A stretch of DNA of 64,000 nt, taken from Parasponia andersonii (taxonomy: Eukaryota; Streptophyta; Magnoliopsida; Rosales; Cannabaceae). The stretch is taken from NCBI GenBank assembly GCA_002914805.1, contig JXTB01000139.1, positions 636,554 to 700,553 of the forward strand, written 5' to 3'. A program made the position numbers and the translations under genes. Below the pieces are notes generated by a model. It was not told where the DNA came from. It searched no databases and saw only the letters and a program-made list of their open reading frames with translations. Positions 12,947-25,240 of the stretch are shown one piece after another (the first letter of the stretch is position 1; each line of letters starts with the position of its first letter).

Positions 12947-15072
12947 TATAACACCCCCTAGTTTAATCATATTATCATATATAGTCAAACTATGAAGTAT
13001 TATTCTTTCTTAAACATTATCTTTTGTTTTGATAAAAAGATGGGCAATTTTTTTGAACTTTGTAAAACCTTTAAACAAAAGCAACTGCATGGCATTTTTT
13101 GTGAAAAGTGCCTTTACAAAATGTACAATCAAAAGAGGTTTTCACCAGTCAATTTTGCCATCAGTAGTAGTATTTATATTACACCAAAATATCTTAAAAC
13201 AAAAAATATTGCCCACAGGTCAAGCTCATCTACATCTGTATGATCATGGCGACAAAAGGCAAGCCAGGCAACCAGCTAGTCAATACCAAAATGTGCCTCC
13301 TCATCTGCATCACAAGACTAAAATGAGCTAAAGCTCAGTAAGTAAAAACTATGCATGCTTATGAATGCTTTAAAACTCATTAAGTTCCCATTGTACCCTT
13401 TTCTTTCTTAAACATTTTAGCCTACGAATTTTCCTTAAAAATTATTCTTAGTTGGGCCCCTTATCATATTGCTTATCCCGTAAGTCGATAGGCCGTGATA
13501 ACATTGGGCGAAAACTCTGGCCAAGAGTAAAATAAGGTGCGACTATCGTGTGAGGTTTTTTTTTTTTTAAATTCCTTCCCTCATCAAAGGGGCATCCCAC
13601 ACCGTGCTAATATTGTCCTGCTTCAAAGAGACACATTATAAGATCTGCAAATCCTGCTTCAACGGGAGAGTCTGCATCAACAGACTTACCTATCCAGCTC
13701 CGGCAGACTAACAATTGCCATTAAAACTTATCTTATAAAATTGGTACAATGGTACTCACTTTCAAATACTCTTATAATAAAAGTCTCCATTTGCATGCAA
13801 AAATGTCATTTCATAACTTTCAGGAATAAGTAAGTTTCACATAAATATATCTTCCATATAGTTCTTGTGATGCAGTTGTAAGTCTTTACTTACCTCGTGT
13901 CCTGAATAGGAATTGATAGTGGAAAGAGTCAATATCCTCTAGAGATTGGTGTGCTAATCACCTGTCATAAATTACTATTATTCAAGATGCACATTTTACA
14001 AAAAAAGAATGCATTAAGATACTTGAACAAGATCGAAATAACAACTTTCACCAAATTAGAAAACTTGATCTTAAAATGACTCGGAAGTATATAAATCACT
14101 TAAGGTACTTGGTAGTCAATAACTAGCATTGAAAAACTGTTCAAAAGTATTTAAAATATGAATGCTANNNNNNNNNNNNNNNNNNNNNNNNNNNNNNNNN
14201 NNNNNNNNNNNNNNNNNNNNNNNNNNNNNNNNNNNNNNNNNNNNNNNNNNNNNNNNNNNNNNNNNNNNNNNNNNNNNNNNNNNNNNNNNNNNNNNNNNNN
14301 NNNNNNNNNNNNNNNNNNNNNNNNNNNNNNNNNNNNNNNNNNNNNNNNNNNNNNNNNNNNNNNNNNNNNNNNNNNNNNNNNNNNNNNNNNNNNNNNNNNN
14401 NNNNNNNNNNNNNNNNNNNNNNNNNNNNNNNNNNNNNNNNNNNNNNNNNNNNNNNNNNNNNNNNNNNNNNNNNNNNNNNNNNNNNNNNAAATGACCAAAT
14501 TTGACCCAAAATCAACACTTAATGGCTAAGAAAAGGTATAACTTAAATTCTAAGGGGTATTTTGGGTATTTTACACATTACTTTCCATGTCTCCAGCTCT
14601 AAAACATTCTTACCATATTCACCACATTGCTGGTCACTCCTATATACCCAAGTGTAGCCAAAGTTAGTGAATCCTACCTTAGAAAGTGAAAACTAGTCAT
14701 ACTTTGACTTATGATCCTATATGGCCAATCTTAGTGTAATTTGGTGGAGCCTAGCCCCATAACCAATCATTAAGCATACAAATAAGTCAATTACACTCCA
14801 ATTAACAATGAAAACATAGTATTACTTTCATAATTATATTCTTTGTTCTTTTAGCACACTGAGCTCTCTCTCTCTCTGAGGGTAATGAACCTTTACACTG
14901 CATTGGGACACTTCGACAATCATTAGTGTAATAACATATATGTAAATGCACATAACATAATGAATGAGTATGTTACTACAAAACTAGTATTAACGACTTC
15001 TAGATGCCTAATATGCAATTAGAACATATTTATTATTGGCTCAATATGTATGTGAGAATCCTGGGCACCACA
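12947..15072 (-). mobile_element. T4: diverged solo LTR of the T1 family, inserted in T3
   Basis: Starts TATAACACCCCC and ends GGGCACCACA, flanked by ATTGG (12,942-12,946) and CTTGG (15,073-15,077), a five-base TSD with one substitution. T1 reads CTACCACTTGGAAAC without interruption at the equivalent place (about 5,425). Internally it matches T3 and T1 LTRs in the same minus orientation (13,021-13,350 against 11,060-11,380; 14,560-14,830 against 15,230-15,500) but is clearly more diverged, so it looks like a sub-family. It contains a 321-base assembly gap. Confidence 0.82.
14168..14488. other. Assembly gap (321 N)
   Basis: Unresolved bases inside solo LTR T4. Reading frames spanning it are artefacts. 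Single unresolved bases also occur near 2576, at 23,092 and near 39,529. Confidence 0.99.
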
Positions 15073-17649
15073 CTTGGAAACTCTTAGATATGGATAATGG
15101 GAGTTAAGAGAAGTATAGAAAGTGGCTGGAGTGGTTCGAGTCGTGGCTGGGGAGGAAGAGGAAAGAAATGATCAGATTTGGTCAAAAATCAATACTTAAA
15201 GACTAAGATTGGCATAAATTAAATTCTAAGGGGTATTTTAGGTATTTTGCACCTTACTTTCCATGTGTCCGGCTCTAAAACATCCTTAGCGTACTCATCA
15301 CATTGCTGGTCAATCCTATACACTCAAGTGTAGACCAAAATGGTGAAACCTAGCTTAGAAAGTGAAATCTAGTCATACTTTGACTTATGATCCTATATGG
15401 CCAATCTTATTGTAATTTGGTGGAACCTAGCCCCATAACCAATCATTAAACATAAAAAGAAAGCCAATTAGACTCTAATTGATGATGCAAACATAGTATA
15501 ATTGCCCAATTAATAGAATGCACAAAGATGACATAACGCGATTAAGCTGAATCTAAGCTAGTTTAGTGTAATTAAACACAGTTCAGTATAGTGACTGCTA
15601 TCTCGTGCTTACCTAGAACGAACATTATTGAAAATGCTAAAAATAAGTTCTAAACATTAAATTAAAGCTATTTGATATGCTAAATGCACAGTGAATTTGG
15701 TTCTGAAAAGCGTGAAAGATGCATTTTACCGAAACTACTAATTGACTAAGTTATCAATAGACATGGTTTTTAATCCATGTGCATATAGTATTATTATTCA
15801 TGAATGTATTCTTTTTTTCTTTTCTCACACCAAGCTTTCTCTCTGAGGGTACTGAGCCTTTACACTGCATGGGAACACTTCGACAACTATTAGTATAATA
15901 ATATATATTAAAAGCATTTAACGATCAAAATGAGCAATTTATCATAAAATTGACACTAGTTTCATGATATGTCTATTATGTAATATGAACATGTTTATTA
16001 TTGGCCTATTATATATGTAAGAATCTTGGGTATTACAGCCTACTACAATACCGTGATGCCTAAGATGACTCTCATGCATGATCGTATGAAATGTGCAATA
16101 TATATAGAGTCTCAAACAACCATGTAGTGGTTTAACATTCTAGACATGCTCTGATTTTAAATTAAAATCCATTCTGTACTTTAAAATCCAAAAGTACAAT
16201 TTCTATGGTTTTACCAAATTCCAAGAATAAAAACTTGTATAAAATCATATTTAAAAATGTCTAGAACAGTCTACAATGTTTCACAAATTCATAGTTCGTT
16301 AAAACAACTATGCAAATAATTCAATTTAATAAAATCACGAAATTTCATTTTTCAGAATAAATTCTAATTTAAATAAAAATAGAAAACAAAGAAATTGAAT
16401 CCCCTACCACAAAATAGTAATTATGTTGAGCTAACGACGCTAGAAATATCCTCAATTGATCACCGGATTGTTCGGATAGTTGTTCTCGTATCTCATCATG
16501 TTCACTTGAAAAGTTGACTTTTCAAACAGAATCTCGGAATGAGAAAAAGAGGTCACCACTAAATTCAGAACACCCAAAAACATTGGTTTAGATATAAAGT
16601 TCGTCGAAAATGGGTCTCGGTAAAAAATCGGCCCGTGGCACGCAAAACGGTGCAATTCACAAGCTATTTTCTCGATTTTTGTGCCACTTCAAAAAGTAGT
16701 GGTATTTTATATCAAACTTTATGTCCCGACCTCACTGAGTCCAAATTCGAAGTCAGAACTCAGTTTCGATGTCCCGAACACTAAATGGGCTCAAAAATCC
16801 AAAAATTATAAAAATACGACATTTTCATCCCTATAATTAACGATCTTCCAGTTATCGTTTTAACACTTTAAAATCATGAGATTTCATGTTTCAAACTCCT
16901 CTATCACGCGGTAAAATTTTCTCGAAGAAAATAACTCAATGTTGAAATAATTATGAAAATGCCAAAAAAATGAAATATTTAAATATTGCTACAGTAGTCA
17001 ACTTCTCACCGGAGCCAAGTTGGAGGCCGAGAGTGGTCGAAAATGAAAGTTGTAGTCGAGAAGAATCCAACGGTGGTGGTGGTGTGGTGATTAGACATCA
17101 GAGGTGGAAACAGCGAGCGAAAAACCAATCCGGTGGTGCGAACTTTGGGTGACCTTTTCTCCGGCGAGAGGCGGCGGTTCACGGCAGCAGTACGCAGTGT
17201 TGGTTCGTTGGCATCTTCTGGTCACAGCGGGCGGGCACGTCTGGCACGGTGGTGGCTGGTGGAGCCTCCGGTGAACAGTGGCAGAGAGCGGTTTCAGGGG
17301 ACTTCCGTGGAGAAAAAGTGAGAATTTGAGGGTTTTATGCAATTTTCAAAAGCTGTAGCAGTGAGACACGTGGCGCAATCTGATTCGACTGAAAAAAAGT
17401 TTCTGAAATTCCACTTTGGCCATAATTTTAAAAAGATTCTTTCACTTTATTCCCTCCTTAATTACACTTTTGTCCCCAGTTTGAAATTTCTTTCACTTTT
17501 GCCCCAAATGCACCTAGACTTTATCTTGTCTAGATTCAACACCAAATTTATTTCAGATTTTTATTTAATTAATCCAAACATACAAAATTACCAAATTGTC
17601 CTTGAAATAAAATTACTTAATTACCCTTACAAAAATTTAGGATTTTACA

Positions 17650-17662
17650 TCCTCTCCCCCTT
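17650..17662 (-). promoter_or_regulatory. T2 polypurine tract
   Basis: On the minus strand AAGGGGGAGAGGA lies directly upstream of the LTR start TGTAAAATCC. This is the expected plus-strand primer position for T2 and confirms its orientation. Confidence 0.88.
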
Positions 17663-17689
17663 AAAAGAATTTCGTCCCGAAATTCGGAT

Positions 17690-20600
17690 ACAAGGGTCAA
17701 AGTACAACTTCAAGTTGGAAATTAAACAGATGAGGATATTTTTCATACATTTCTGCTTCTAGCTCCCAAGTGGCTTCATCTTCCTTATGGTTTTGCCAAA
17801 GAACCTTGACAAGTGGTATCTCCTTATTTCGAAGCACTTTGAGCTCTCTCTCCAGTATTCGAACTGGTTATTCCTCATATATTATATCCTCTTGTAATGG
17901 CACTTCCACATACTGAATAATATGAGATGGATCAGGCACATACTTCCTGAGCATCGAGACATGAAAAACATTGTGCACTCGGTCCAATTGTGGTGGCAAC
18001 TCTAAGCGATACGCTACGGGCCCAATTCTAGAATTAATCTCAAATGGTCCAATATATCTTACAGCCAGTTTGCCTTTAAGCCCAAATTTAGTGATCCCAT
18101 GCCTTGGCGTTACTTTCATGAATACCTGATCACCAACTTCGAACTCTACTTCATGTCTTTTCGGTTTTGCATAGCTTTTTTGTTGACTTTGCATGACTTT
18201 GAGTCTTTGTCGAATCTTATTAATTTTCTCAGTAGTTTCTTGTGTCAGTTCTGGCCCAAGAATGACATGCTCCTCTGCATCAACCCAACACAAGGGTGAT
18301 CTACATGGTCTCCTATATAATACCTCATATGGAGTCATGCAAAGACTGGTTTGGTAGCTGTTATTATAAGAAAACTCCACCAATGATAGGTGATCATCCC
18401 AGCTTCCACCAAAATCTAGTAGACAAGAGCGAAGCATGTCTTCTAGAATCTGAATAGTCTTCTCAGATTGGCCATCTATCTAAGGATGGTGAGCAGTACT
18501 GAGATTTAGTTTTGTTCCCAAAGCTCTCCAGAAATTAGAAGTAAATCTTGGGTCTCTATCTGAAACTATGCTTGATGGCTAAGCTTATTGAGTGAAAAAT
18601 CAGATCTGATCGGTATGAAATGAGTAGTTTTCATCATACGATCAACAATTACCCAAACTGCATCGTTCTTTCTTCGGGTCATAGGCAAACCCATTACAAA
18701 GTCCATGGTGATTTTATCCTACTTCCACTCTATTATGGGTAAAGGCTATAGCAATCTAGCTAGTTTTTGGTGTTCAACTTTAACTTGCTGACATGTCATG
18801 CATTTAGCCACAAAAGTAACTACATCACATTTCATACCTTTCCATCAATTCTGTCTCTTCAGGTCATGATACATCTTGGTGCTACTAGGATGTACTACAA
18901 ACTTGGACTTATGAGCTTCAGTGAGAATAGTCTCTCTAAGATGAGGATCATTGGCTACTGCTAGCATGCTTTTGAAAAGCACAAATCCTTCTCTACTTGT
19001 ACTCCAACCTTCTAATTGTTCACCATTTTTGAGTTGATTCCAGATTGTTCTCAACTCTTGGTCTTACCATTGACTTTGCTGCACAGTCTGGAGAAGCACA
19101 GGTGTGGTAACAATATTACTGAGGTAAGCAGCATTTCCAGACTCGAAGTACTACAAGTTATAATCACCAATTACCAATGAGTTCTTCCAATCTTGAAAAA
19201 TAAGAGCCGCTAAGGAGCTAGGCGGTTTCCTACTCAAGGCATCAGCTACAACATTGGCCTTGCCGGGATGGTATAGTAGTTTAAAGTCATAATCTTCCAT
19301 ATACTTAACCCATCTTCATTATCTCAAATTCAGATCTCGTTGGGTAAAGAGATATTTCAAACTCTTATGATCAGAGAATATTTCAAATTTCACACCATAC
19401 AGATAATACCTCCATATTTTGAGTGCAAAAATTATTATTTCAAGCTCTAAGTCATGGGTAGGATAGTTCCTCTCATGTGATTTTAACTGACGAGAAGCAT
19501 ATGCTACAGCTCGACCATTTTGCATCAGAACATATCCCAATCCCATCTTAAAAGCATCGGTATACACCACATAAGGATCATTACTCTCAGGAACTGAAAG
19601 AATAGGTGCAATTGTCAAACTGTGCTTCAATTTCCTGAAAGCTTCTTCACAATCACTATCCCAAATGAACTTGACATCCTTCCTGGTCAGCCTTGTCAAT
19701 TGTAATGCAACCCTTAAGAAGTTCTAAACAAAACAACAGTAATAACCTACTAAACCGAGGAAACTTCGTATCTTTGTCACATTCTTTGATCTTTCCCATT
19801 TTAGAATAGGCTTTACCTTAGTAGGATCTACTGAGATACCTTCTTGAGAAATTATATGCCCAAGAATTTAACTTTTGACATCCAGAAGTCACAATTTGAT
19901 CTTTTGGCATATAATTGTTGACTTCTCAAAACTTCAAGCACTTTCCTCAGATGTTCAGCATGATCTTCCTAAGTCTTGGAATACACTAGGATATCATCAA
20001 TAAAAACAACTACAAAATGATCCAAGTATGGCCTGAAAATCTGATTCACGAGATCCATAAAAGCTGCAGGTGCATTCATCAAACCAAAAGGCATTACCAG
20101 AAACTCAAAGTGACCATAATGAGTTCTAAATGCTGTTTTCGGTACATCTTCCTCTCTTATCTTCAACTGGTGATAAGCTGACCTCAAGTCAATCTTAGAG
20201 AAAAATCTTAATCCACCAAGTTGATCAAACAGCTCGTCAATCCTTAGCAAAGGATACTTGTTCTTTATCGTCAGCTAGTTTAACTTCCTATAATCCATAC
20301 ATAGCCTTAAAGTACCATCAGCTTTCTTGGCAAACAAAACAGGAGCATCCCAATGAGAAGTACTATTTCGAATGAAACCCTTGGATATCAAATCATCCAG
20401 TTGTTCCCTCAATTCGTTCATCTCTATAGGAGCCATGCGGTAGGCTGGAATAGAAACTTGTTGAGCTCTAGGAACAAGGTCAATACAGAACTCGATCTCC
20501 CTATCTAGTAGTAGCCCTAGTAAATCATCAGGAAATACCTTTGGATATTCACTCACCATCGAAATCCATAAGTCCTGATCATTAGTTCTCACTTCACCAT

Positions 20601-22277
20601 CAATGGCAAACAAGTTCCTATAACACTTAAGTTTCTTCCTACCACCTAAACAGGCTTTTAGAATAGGACTTGGTTTTAATGAATTCATTCGGGCTTAATA
20701 TATTATGGATCGTCCATCATTTAGAAAAGAGACACTCGTTTATCATAACAATAGACAATAGCTCGATACTTAGATAACCAATCCATACTGAGTATTACAT
20801 CGTATTGTTTCATTGGCAATAGAATTAAATCAACAAGTAATTCTTTACCATCAATCATCACACAACAAGATTTATACACACTAGACACATCAGATACACC
20901 ACTCAAAGGTGTTCCTAAAGTCAAGGCATAATCCAACTCAAAAAATTCTAACCCCAAAAGTTGAACAAACAATAAGGATATGAATGAATGAGATGCACTA
21001 GTGTCAAACAAAACACGTGCCCAAGAATATGAAATAACAACCATACTGTCAATAACACATCGGCCAGTGTGTTCATTGGTACCATTAGTTCCAGAAACTG
21101 CATAAGCTTGGCCAATGACTTTCCTTTCTCCCTTATTGCCTCTTCCTTGTCCAGGACAACTGCGGCTAGATCCCGGACCACTGCTACCATATCCACGCCC
21201 TCCTTGACTCCCTAAAGCCTGAAGAGTCTGTAAATTCTGAGCATAACCCTGGGGGCGGTACTGGTGCTGGTAAGGTGGTAGAGATGAAAAAGCGTGGGAA
21301 ACACCCTGAGATTGTTGTGACCTAGCTTGAGTGTTCTAAAGAGGTGCTGAACCAGAATAACTTTCAAACAGTCCTCCTTAAGAAAGAGGAGATTTTTGTA
21401 GACGTTTTAGGCACTCATTCCTCTTATGGCCCTGCTGACCATAGTGGTAACACGTATAGGGGCTGAACCTTTTATTTCCTGCTGAACCACTGCTAGTATA
21501 GCTTCCGATGTGAGGTGAACCTTGAGCAGACTATTGTCCTAGGTTCCTCTTGTTCATTTTTCTCTTGTTGCTTTTATTCTTCCCTGCACCCTGCTCATTT
21601 TCTACGGCTTCAGCTTGTTAGTCAGCTAGCATTACTTCAGAAAGAGTGGCAAATGAGTGAATAGCAATATGGTTGTGGATGTTTCGATTCAGTCCATACT
21701 TGAACCTCGCAATTTGGTAAGTGTCATTCACTACTGGGCTAAGGACAAGGCTTGCCAATTCTATGAATTCTATCATGTATTGGTTTACTATTCTATTCCC
21801 TTGAGTAAGTCTCTCAAAATAACCAACTACTTCAGCTTGTTGATCATCGTTTGCATAATGCGCTTTGAAGAGTCTCTCAAATTCTTCCCAAGTTACGCCT
21901 TCTACATTTTGCATAACCTCAATAGTCTCACACCAATGGATAGCATTTCCCACCAAGCCAAAGATAGCAAACACAACCCAGAATTCTCTAGAAGTACCCA
22001 GGGTCTGAAAATGTCGTGTCATCTCACGCAACCATGCGTTGGCAACTAATGGGTCTGGGGTTCCATCATATTGTCTAGGCTGAAGGTGCATAAATTTCTG
22101 AAGATAATTAGCCTGATCGGATTGATGCTCTTGCTATGGTTGAGGTTGAGACTGAAGGTTAGGACCTTGCACCTAAAAGAAAGCATGACACATAGCTTTG
22201 AAAAATTGGCTGAAGTCTTATGGAATTGGAAGGGGCTCGGCACCAGGTTGGAGCCTCGGAGCTCTCCTAGGAGGCAT
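17690..22277 (-). pseudogene. T2 gag-pol polyprotein with chromodomain, degenerate
   Basis: Gag starts at ATG 22,277 (MPPRRAPRLQPGAEPLPIP, then a stop). The gag core lies at 22,091-21,618 and a zinc knuckle at about 21,455-21,413 (CYHYGQQGHKRNEC; the second Cys is now Tyr). Protease is at 21,044-20,721, where the active site reads FDTSAS instead of the usual DTGA or DSGA. RT is at about 20,460-19,970 ([22 protein letters not shown]; catalytic [13 protein letters not shown]). RNase H (19,699-19,319), the integrase zinc region (about 19,000-18,800) and the integrase core (MDFVMGLP near 18,700; [12 protein letters not shown] near 18,560) follow. The C-terminal domain with VHNVFHVSMLRKYVPDP is at about 17,960. 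A chromodomain-like tail (VKVLWQNHKEDEATWE) at about 17,820-17,770 marks it as a chromovirus of the Tekay/Del clade. Several frameshifts and more than ten stops make it inactive. Confidence 0.92.
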
Positions 22278-22392
22278 ATTTGAAAGTCTGAAATGATATA
22301 CCAAACTACTAGTGAGGTAATGATGTATATTGTCATAAAAATAATTTCAATCTAGTCTAATGGTGCTATGTCCGAGGTATTTAAAACTTAAA

Positions 22393-22404
22393 GCTCTGAT
22401 ACCA
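22393..22404 (-). promoter_or_regulatory. T2 primer-binding site (initiator Met tRNA)
   Basis: The minus strand reads TGGTATCAGAGC shortly after the LTR end, complementary to the 3' end of plant initiator tRNA-Met. It lies eight bases inside the LTR boundary at 22,412, so it fixes the 5' LTR as the right-hand copy. Confidence 0.9.
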
Positions 22405-22411
22405 CAATTTC

Positions 22412-24208
22412 TGTCACGACCCAAACCCCGAGGTAATGGCAGAAGGGGAATTTCACTAAAATTAGAATTTTTTTTCGTTTTTTTAATTGTGAATTCCAAC
22501 CAGTGGGCCTATCCCACAGTTTATAGTCATCAATAAACACATATTGAAAAATTATAAGAAAAACCAAATTTCAAATATAAACTGAGCATCATCATTCACA
22601 TCTCAACATTAAGCTAGTATGGTATATATAGTTACAGATATTTTCAAAGTAACACACTTAATTTGAATGCTAGCAACATCCATTTATTTAACAAGACTTA
22701 AACACGAGTCTTGTATTCACACTCATAGCATTACCAAGTCTCAAACTAGGAATAAAAGATAATTTCTTATTCCGCTTGTTGACCGTCAATGTCACACTGG
22801 ACATCACCTATGGAGAAAGTAGGGAGGGTGAGCATAAATTGCCCAGTAGGTTACCCATTTCCCTTTTTGGGAAAAATCGTTTATAAATCTCAAAACATCT
22901 ACATGGTTAGTAGTACTGGAAAATATTTCTATAAATATTAAGGATTTAAACCATTTACAGAAAACTATGCCAAAAACCAAAACCAGATATCCAGGTCAAA
23001 ACATATAGATGTCTCAATTAAAATAAGCATAATGCACATCACATAAATCAACACATCACATGAGCTCTCATCCTCTCATCATGACTAGAGCNAGGGGCAC
23101 TGAATGCCTACGCCTACCAAATGGAGATAGTCAGAAAACAAACCCCGCGCGGGTTTACGGGCTCTCACCGAAGGCAGGTGTACTAGTCCGCCTACTACAA
23201 TACCGTGATGCCTAAGACGACTCTCATGCATGATCGTGTGAAATGTGCAATACATATAGAGTCTCAAACAACCATGCAGTGGTTTAACATTCTAGACATG
23301 CTCTGATTTTTAATTAAAATCCATTTTGTACTTTAAAATCCAAAAGTACAATTTTTGTGGTTTTACCAAATTTCAAGTATAAAAACTTGTATAAAATCAT
23401 ATTTAAAAATATCTAGAACAGTCTACAATGTTTCACAAATTCATAGTTCATTAAAATAACTATTGAAATAATTAAATTTAATAAAATCACGAAATTTCAT
23501 TTTTCAGAATAAATTCCAATTTTAATGAATATAATAGAAAACAAGGAAATTGAATCCCTTACCTCGAAATAGTAATTATGCTGAGCTAACGACACTAGAA
23601 ATATCCTCAATTGATCACCAGGTTGTTCGGACAGTTGTTCTCGAATCTCGTCACGTTCACTTGAAAAGTTGACATTTCAAATAGAGTCTCGGATTAAGAA
23701 ACAGAGGTCACCACTGAATTCAAAACACCCAAAAATGTTGGTTTCGATATAAAGTTCGTCGAAAATGGGTCCTAGTATGGAACCGGCCAGTGGCACGCAA
23801 AACGATGCACTTCACAAGCTATTTTCTAGATTTTTGTGTCACTTCAGAATATAGTGGTATTTTATATCAAACTTCATATCCCGACCTCACTGAGTCTAAA
23901 TTCGAATTCAGAACTCAGTTTCAAGGTCCCGAACCCTAAATGGGCTCAAAAAAAAGATTTTGAAATTCCACTTTGGCCACAATTTTAAAAAGATTCTTTC
24001 ACTTTAATCCCTCCTTAATTACACTTTTGTCCCTAGTTTGAAATTTCTTTTTCACTTTTGCCCCAAATGCACCTAGACTTTATCTTGTCTAGATTCAATA
24101 CCAAATTTATTTCAAATTTTTATATAATTAATCCAAAAATACAAAAATACAAAATTATCCTTGAAGTAAAATTACTTAATTACCCTTACAAAAATTTAGG
24201 ATTTTACA
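22412..24208 (-). mobile_element. T2 5' LTR
   Basis: Begins TGTCACGACCCAAACCCCG and ends GGATTTTACA next to the ATTTG duplication. It is highly similar to the left LTR but shorter (1.80 kb against 2.47 kb). About 590 bases are missing at 23,950, where a run of A follows GGGCTC. A further 90 bases are hidden behind the single N at 23,092. The missing 590-base block falls in the U3 part of the LTR. Confidence 0.9.
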
Positions 24209-25201
24209 ATTTGGGCTATTGTGGATAGATATACTAAGTCAACCCATTTCTTGCCGATTAAAGTGACTTATAGTTTGGATCACTTGGCTCAGTTGTATGT
24301 TCAAGAAATCATTAGACTACATGGTGTTCCAAAGGTTATTATTTCTGACCGAGATGCTAGATTCACTTCAAAATTCTGGAAGAGGGTTCAGGAGGCTATG
24401 GGTACAAAACTGGCATTCAGTACAACTTTTCATCCTCAAAAAGAAGAACAATCAGAGAGAACCATACAGACTCTAGAGGATATGCTTAGAGCTTATGTGT
24501 TAGATTTTCATGGATCTTGGAGCAAGTACTTGCCATTGATAGAATTTGCCTACAACAATAGTTATCAAGCTTCAATTGAAATGCCTCCATATGAAGCATT
24601 ATATGAAAGAAAATGTAGATCTCTAATTCACTGGGATGAGATAGGAGAAAGAAAATTTCTTGGTCCAGAACTGGTAAGAGAAACAACTGAAGTAGTAGAA
24701 AAGATTCGTAAATGGTTATTAGCCTTTCAGAATAGACAAAAGCATTATGCTGATCCTAGAAGGAGAGAGGTCATATTTGATGTTGGGAATAAAGTATTTT
24801 TGAAGGTTGCTCCCATGAAAGGAATCATGCGGTTTGGGAAGAAAGGGAAGCTTAGTCTTTCATATATAGGCCCATTTGAGATACTTGACAAAGTTAGAGA
24901 TGTTGCCTATAGACTTACCTTACCACCCTTACTGTCAAATGTGCACAATGTTTTTCACGTCTTTATGTTAAGAAGATATGTTCCAAACACTTCACATGTT
25001 TTGAGTTACGAGCCATTGGAGTTGAGCCAAGATGTGAGTTATGAAGAAGAACCAGTGGAGATTTTGGATAGAAAAGAGAAGGAGCTCAGAAATAAGAAGA
25101 TCCCTTTGGTCAAAGTATTGTGGAGGAACCACGAAGTAGAAGAGGCCACATGAGAAAGAGAAAAAGAGATGAAAACTAAGTATCCTCACTTATTTGGGTA
25201 A
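24209..25201 (+). pseudogene. T1 integrase core, C-terminus and chromodomain (resumed)
   Basis: Continues the integrase frame broken at 10,125. Signatures are VDRYTKSTHFLPIK, the second catalytic Asp in ISDRDARFTSKFWK (about 24,340), the catalytic Glu in SERTIQTLEDM (about 24,456), and VHNVFHVFMLRRYVPN (about 24,940). The chromodomain-like segment VKVLWRNHEVEEAT is followed by TGA at 25,151, where relatives have Trp, and the frame then continues to KYPHLFG and a TAA at 25,201. This 310-residue stretch is the best-preserved transposon frame in the window. Confidence 0.93.
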
Positions 25202-25226
25202 GAAAATTTCGAGGACAAAATTTAAT

Positions 25227-25239
25227 AAGGAGGGAAGGA
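25227..25239 (+). promoter_or_regulatory. T1 polypurine tract
   Basis: AAGGAGGGAAGGA sits one base before the T1 3' LTR start TGTGATGCCC (25,241), as expected for second-strand priming on the plus strand. Confidence 0.88.
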
Positions 25240-25240
25240 T

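Larger units (their letters stand above)
10986..16037 (-). mobile_element. T3: solo LTR of the T1 family, inserted in T2's LTR
   Basis: Bounded by TGTAATGCCCCG and GGGTATTACA, with imperfect flanks GCCAC and GCCTA. The uninterrupted partner LTR reads GTCCGCCTACTACAATACC at the same point (23,188), which proves an insertion. After removing T4 it is about 2.92 kb. It matches the T1 LTRs end to end in reverse orientation: CTTTACACTG near 15,856, the CTCTCTCTGAGGG block near 15,836, and the CAGTAAGTAAAG block near 11,370. There is no internal domain, so it is a solo LTR left by LTR-LTR recombination. It also preserves the T1-family LTR 3' end that T1 itself has lost. Confidence 0.87.
10126..17649 (-). 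mobile_element. T2 3' LTR, interrupted by solo LTR T3
   Basis: LTR sequence occupies 10,126-10,985 and 16,038-17,649, about 2.47 kb in total. It matches the partner LTR at 22,412-24,208 closely, with three differences. It lacks about 24 bases near 10,229. It has 90 bases (10,794-10,883) where the partner has a single N. It has about 590 bases (16,798-17,394) absent from the partner. That extra block includes a GC-rich stretch (16,990-17,310) unlike the AT-rich surroundings. The LTR ends inward with GGATTTTACA followed by the polypurine tract. Confidence 0.88.
10126..24208 (-). mobile_element. T2: complete but degenerate Tekay/Del-like gypsy element
   Basis: Minus-oriented element with both LTRs (left 10,126-17,649, interrupted by T3; right 22,412-24,208), a primer-binding site (22,393-22,404), a polypurine tract (17,650-17,662), gag-pol between them, and a perfect ATTTG duplication. 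Removing T3 leaves about 9 kb, a usual size for Tekay/Del. It inserted into the integrase of T1, an element of a related but distinct family, so T2 is younger than T1. Confidence 0.92.

Noticed and set aside
14151..14529. Open frames across the run of N
   Set aside because: They exist only because unresolved bases cannot create stops.
17091..17342. Pro/Arg-rich open frames in the GC-rich LTR block
   Set aside because: They occur on both strands in U3 sequence of an LTR, with no family similarity.
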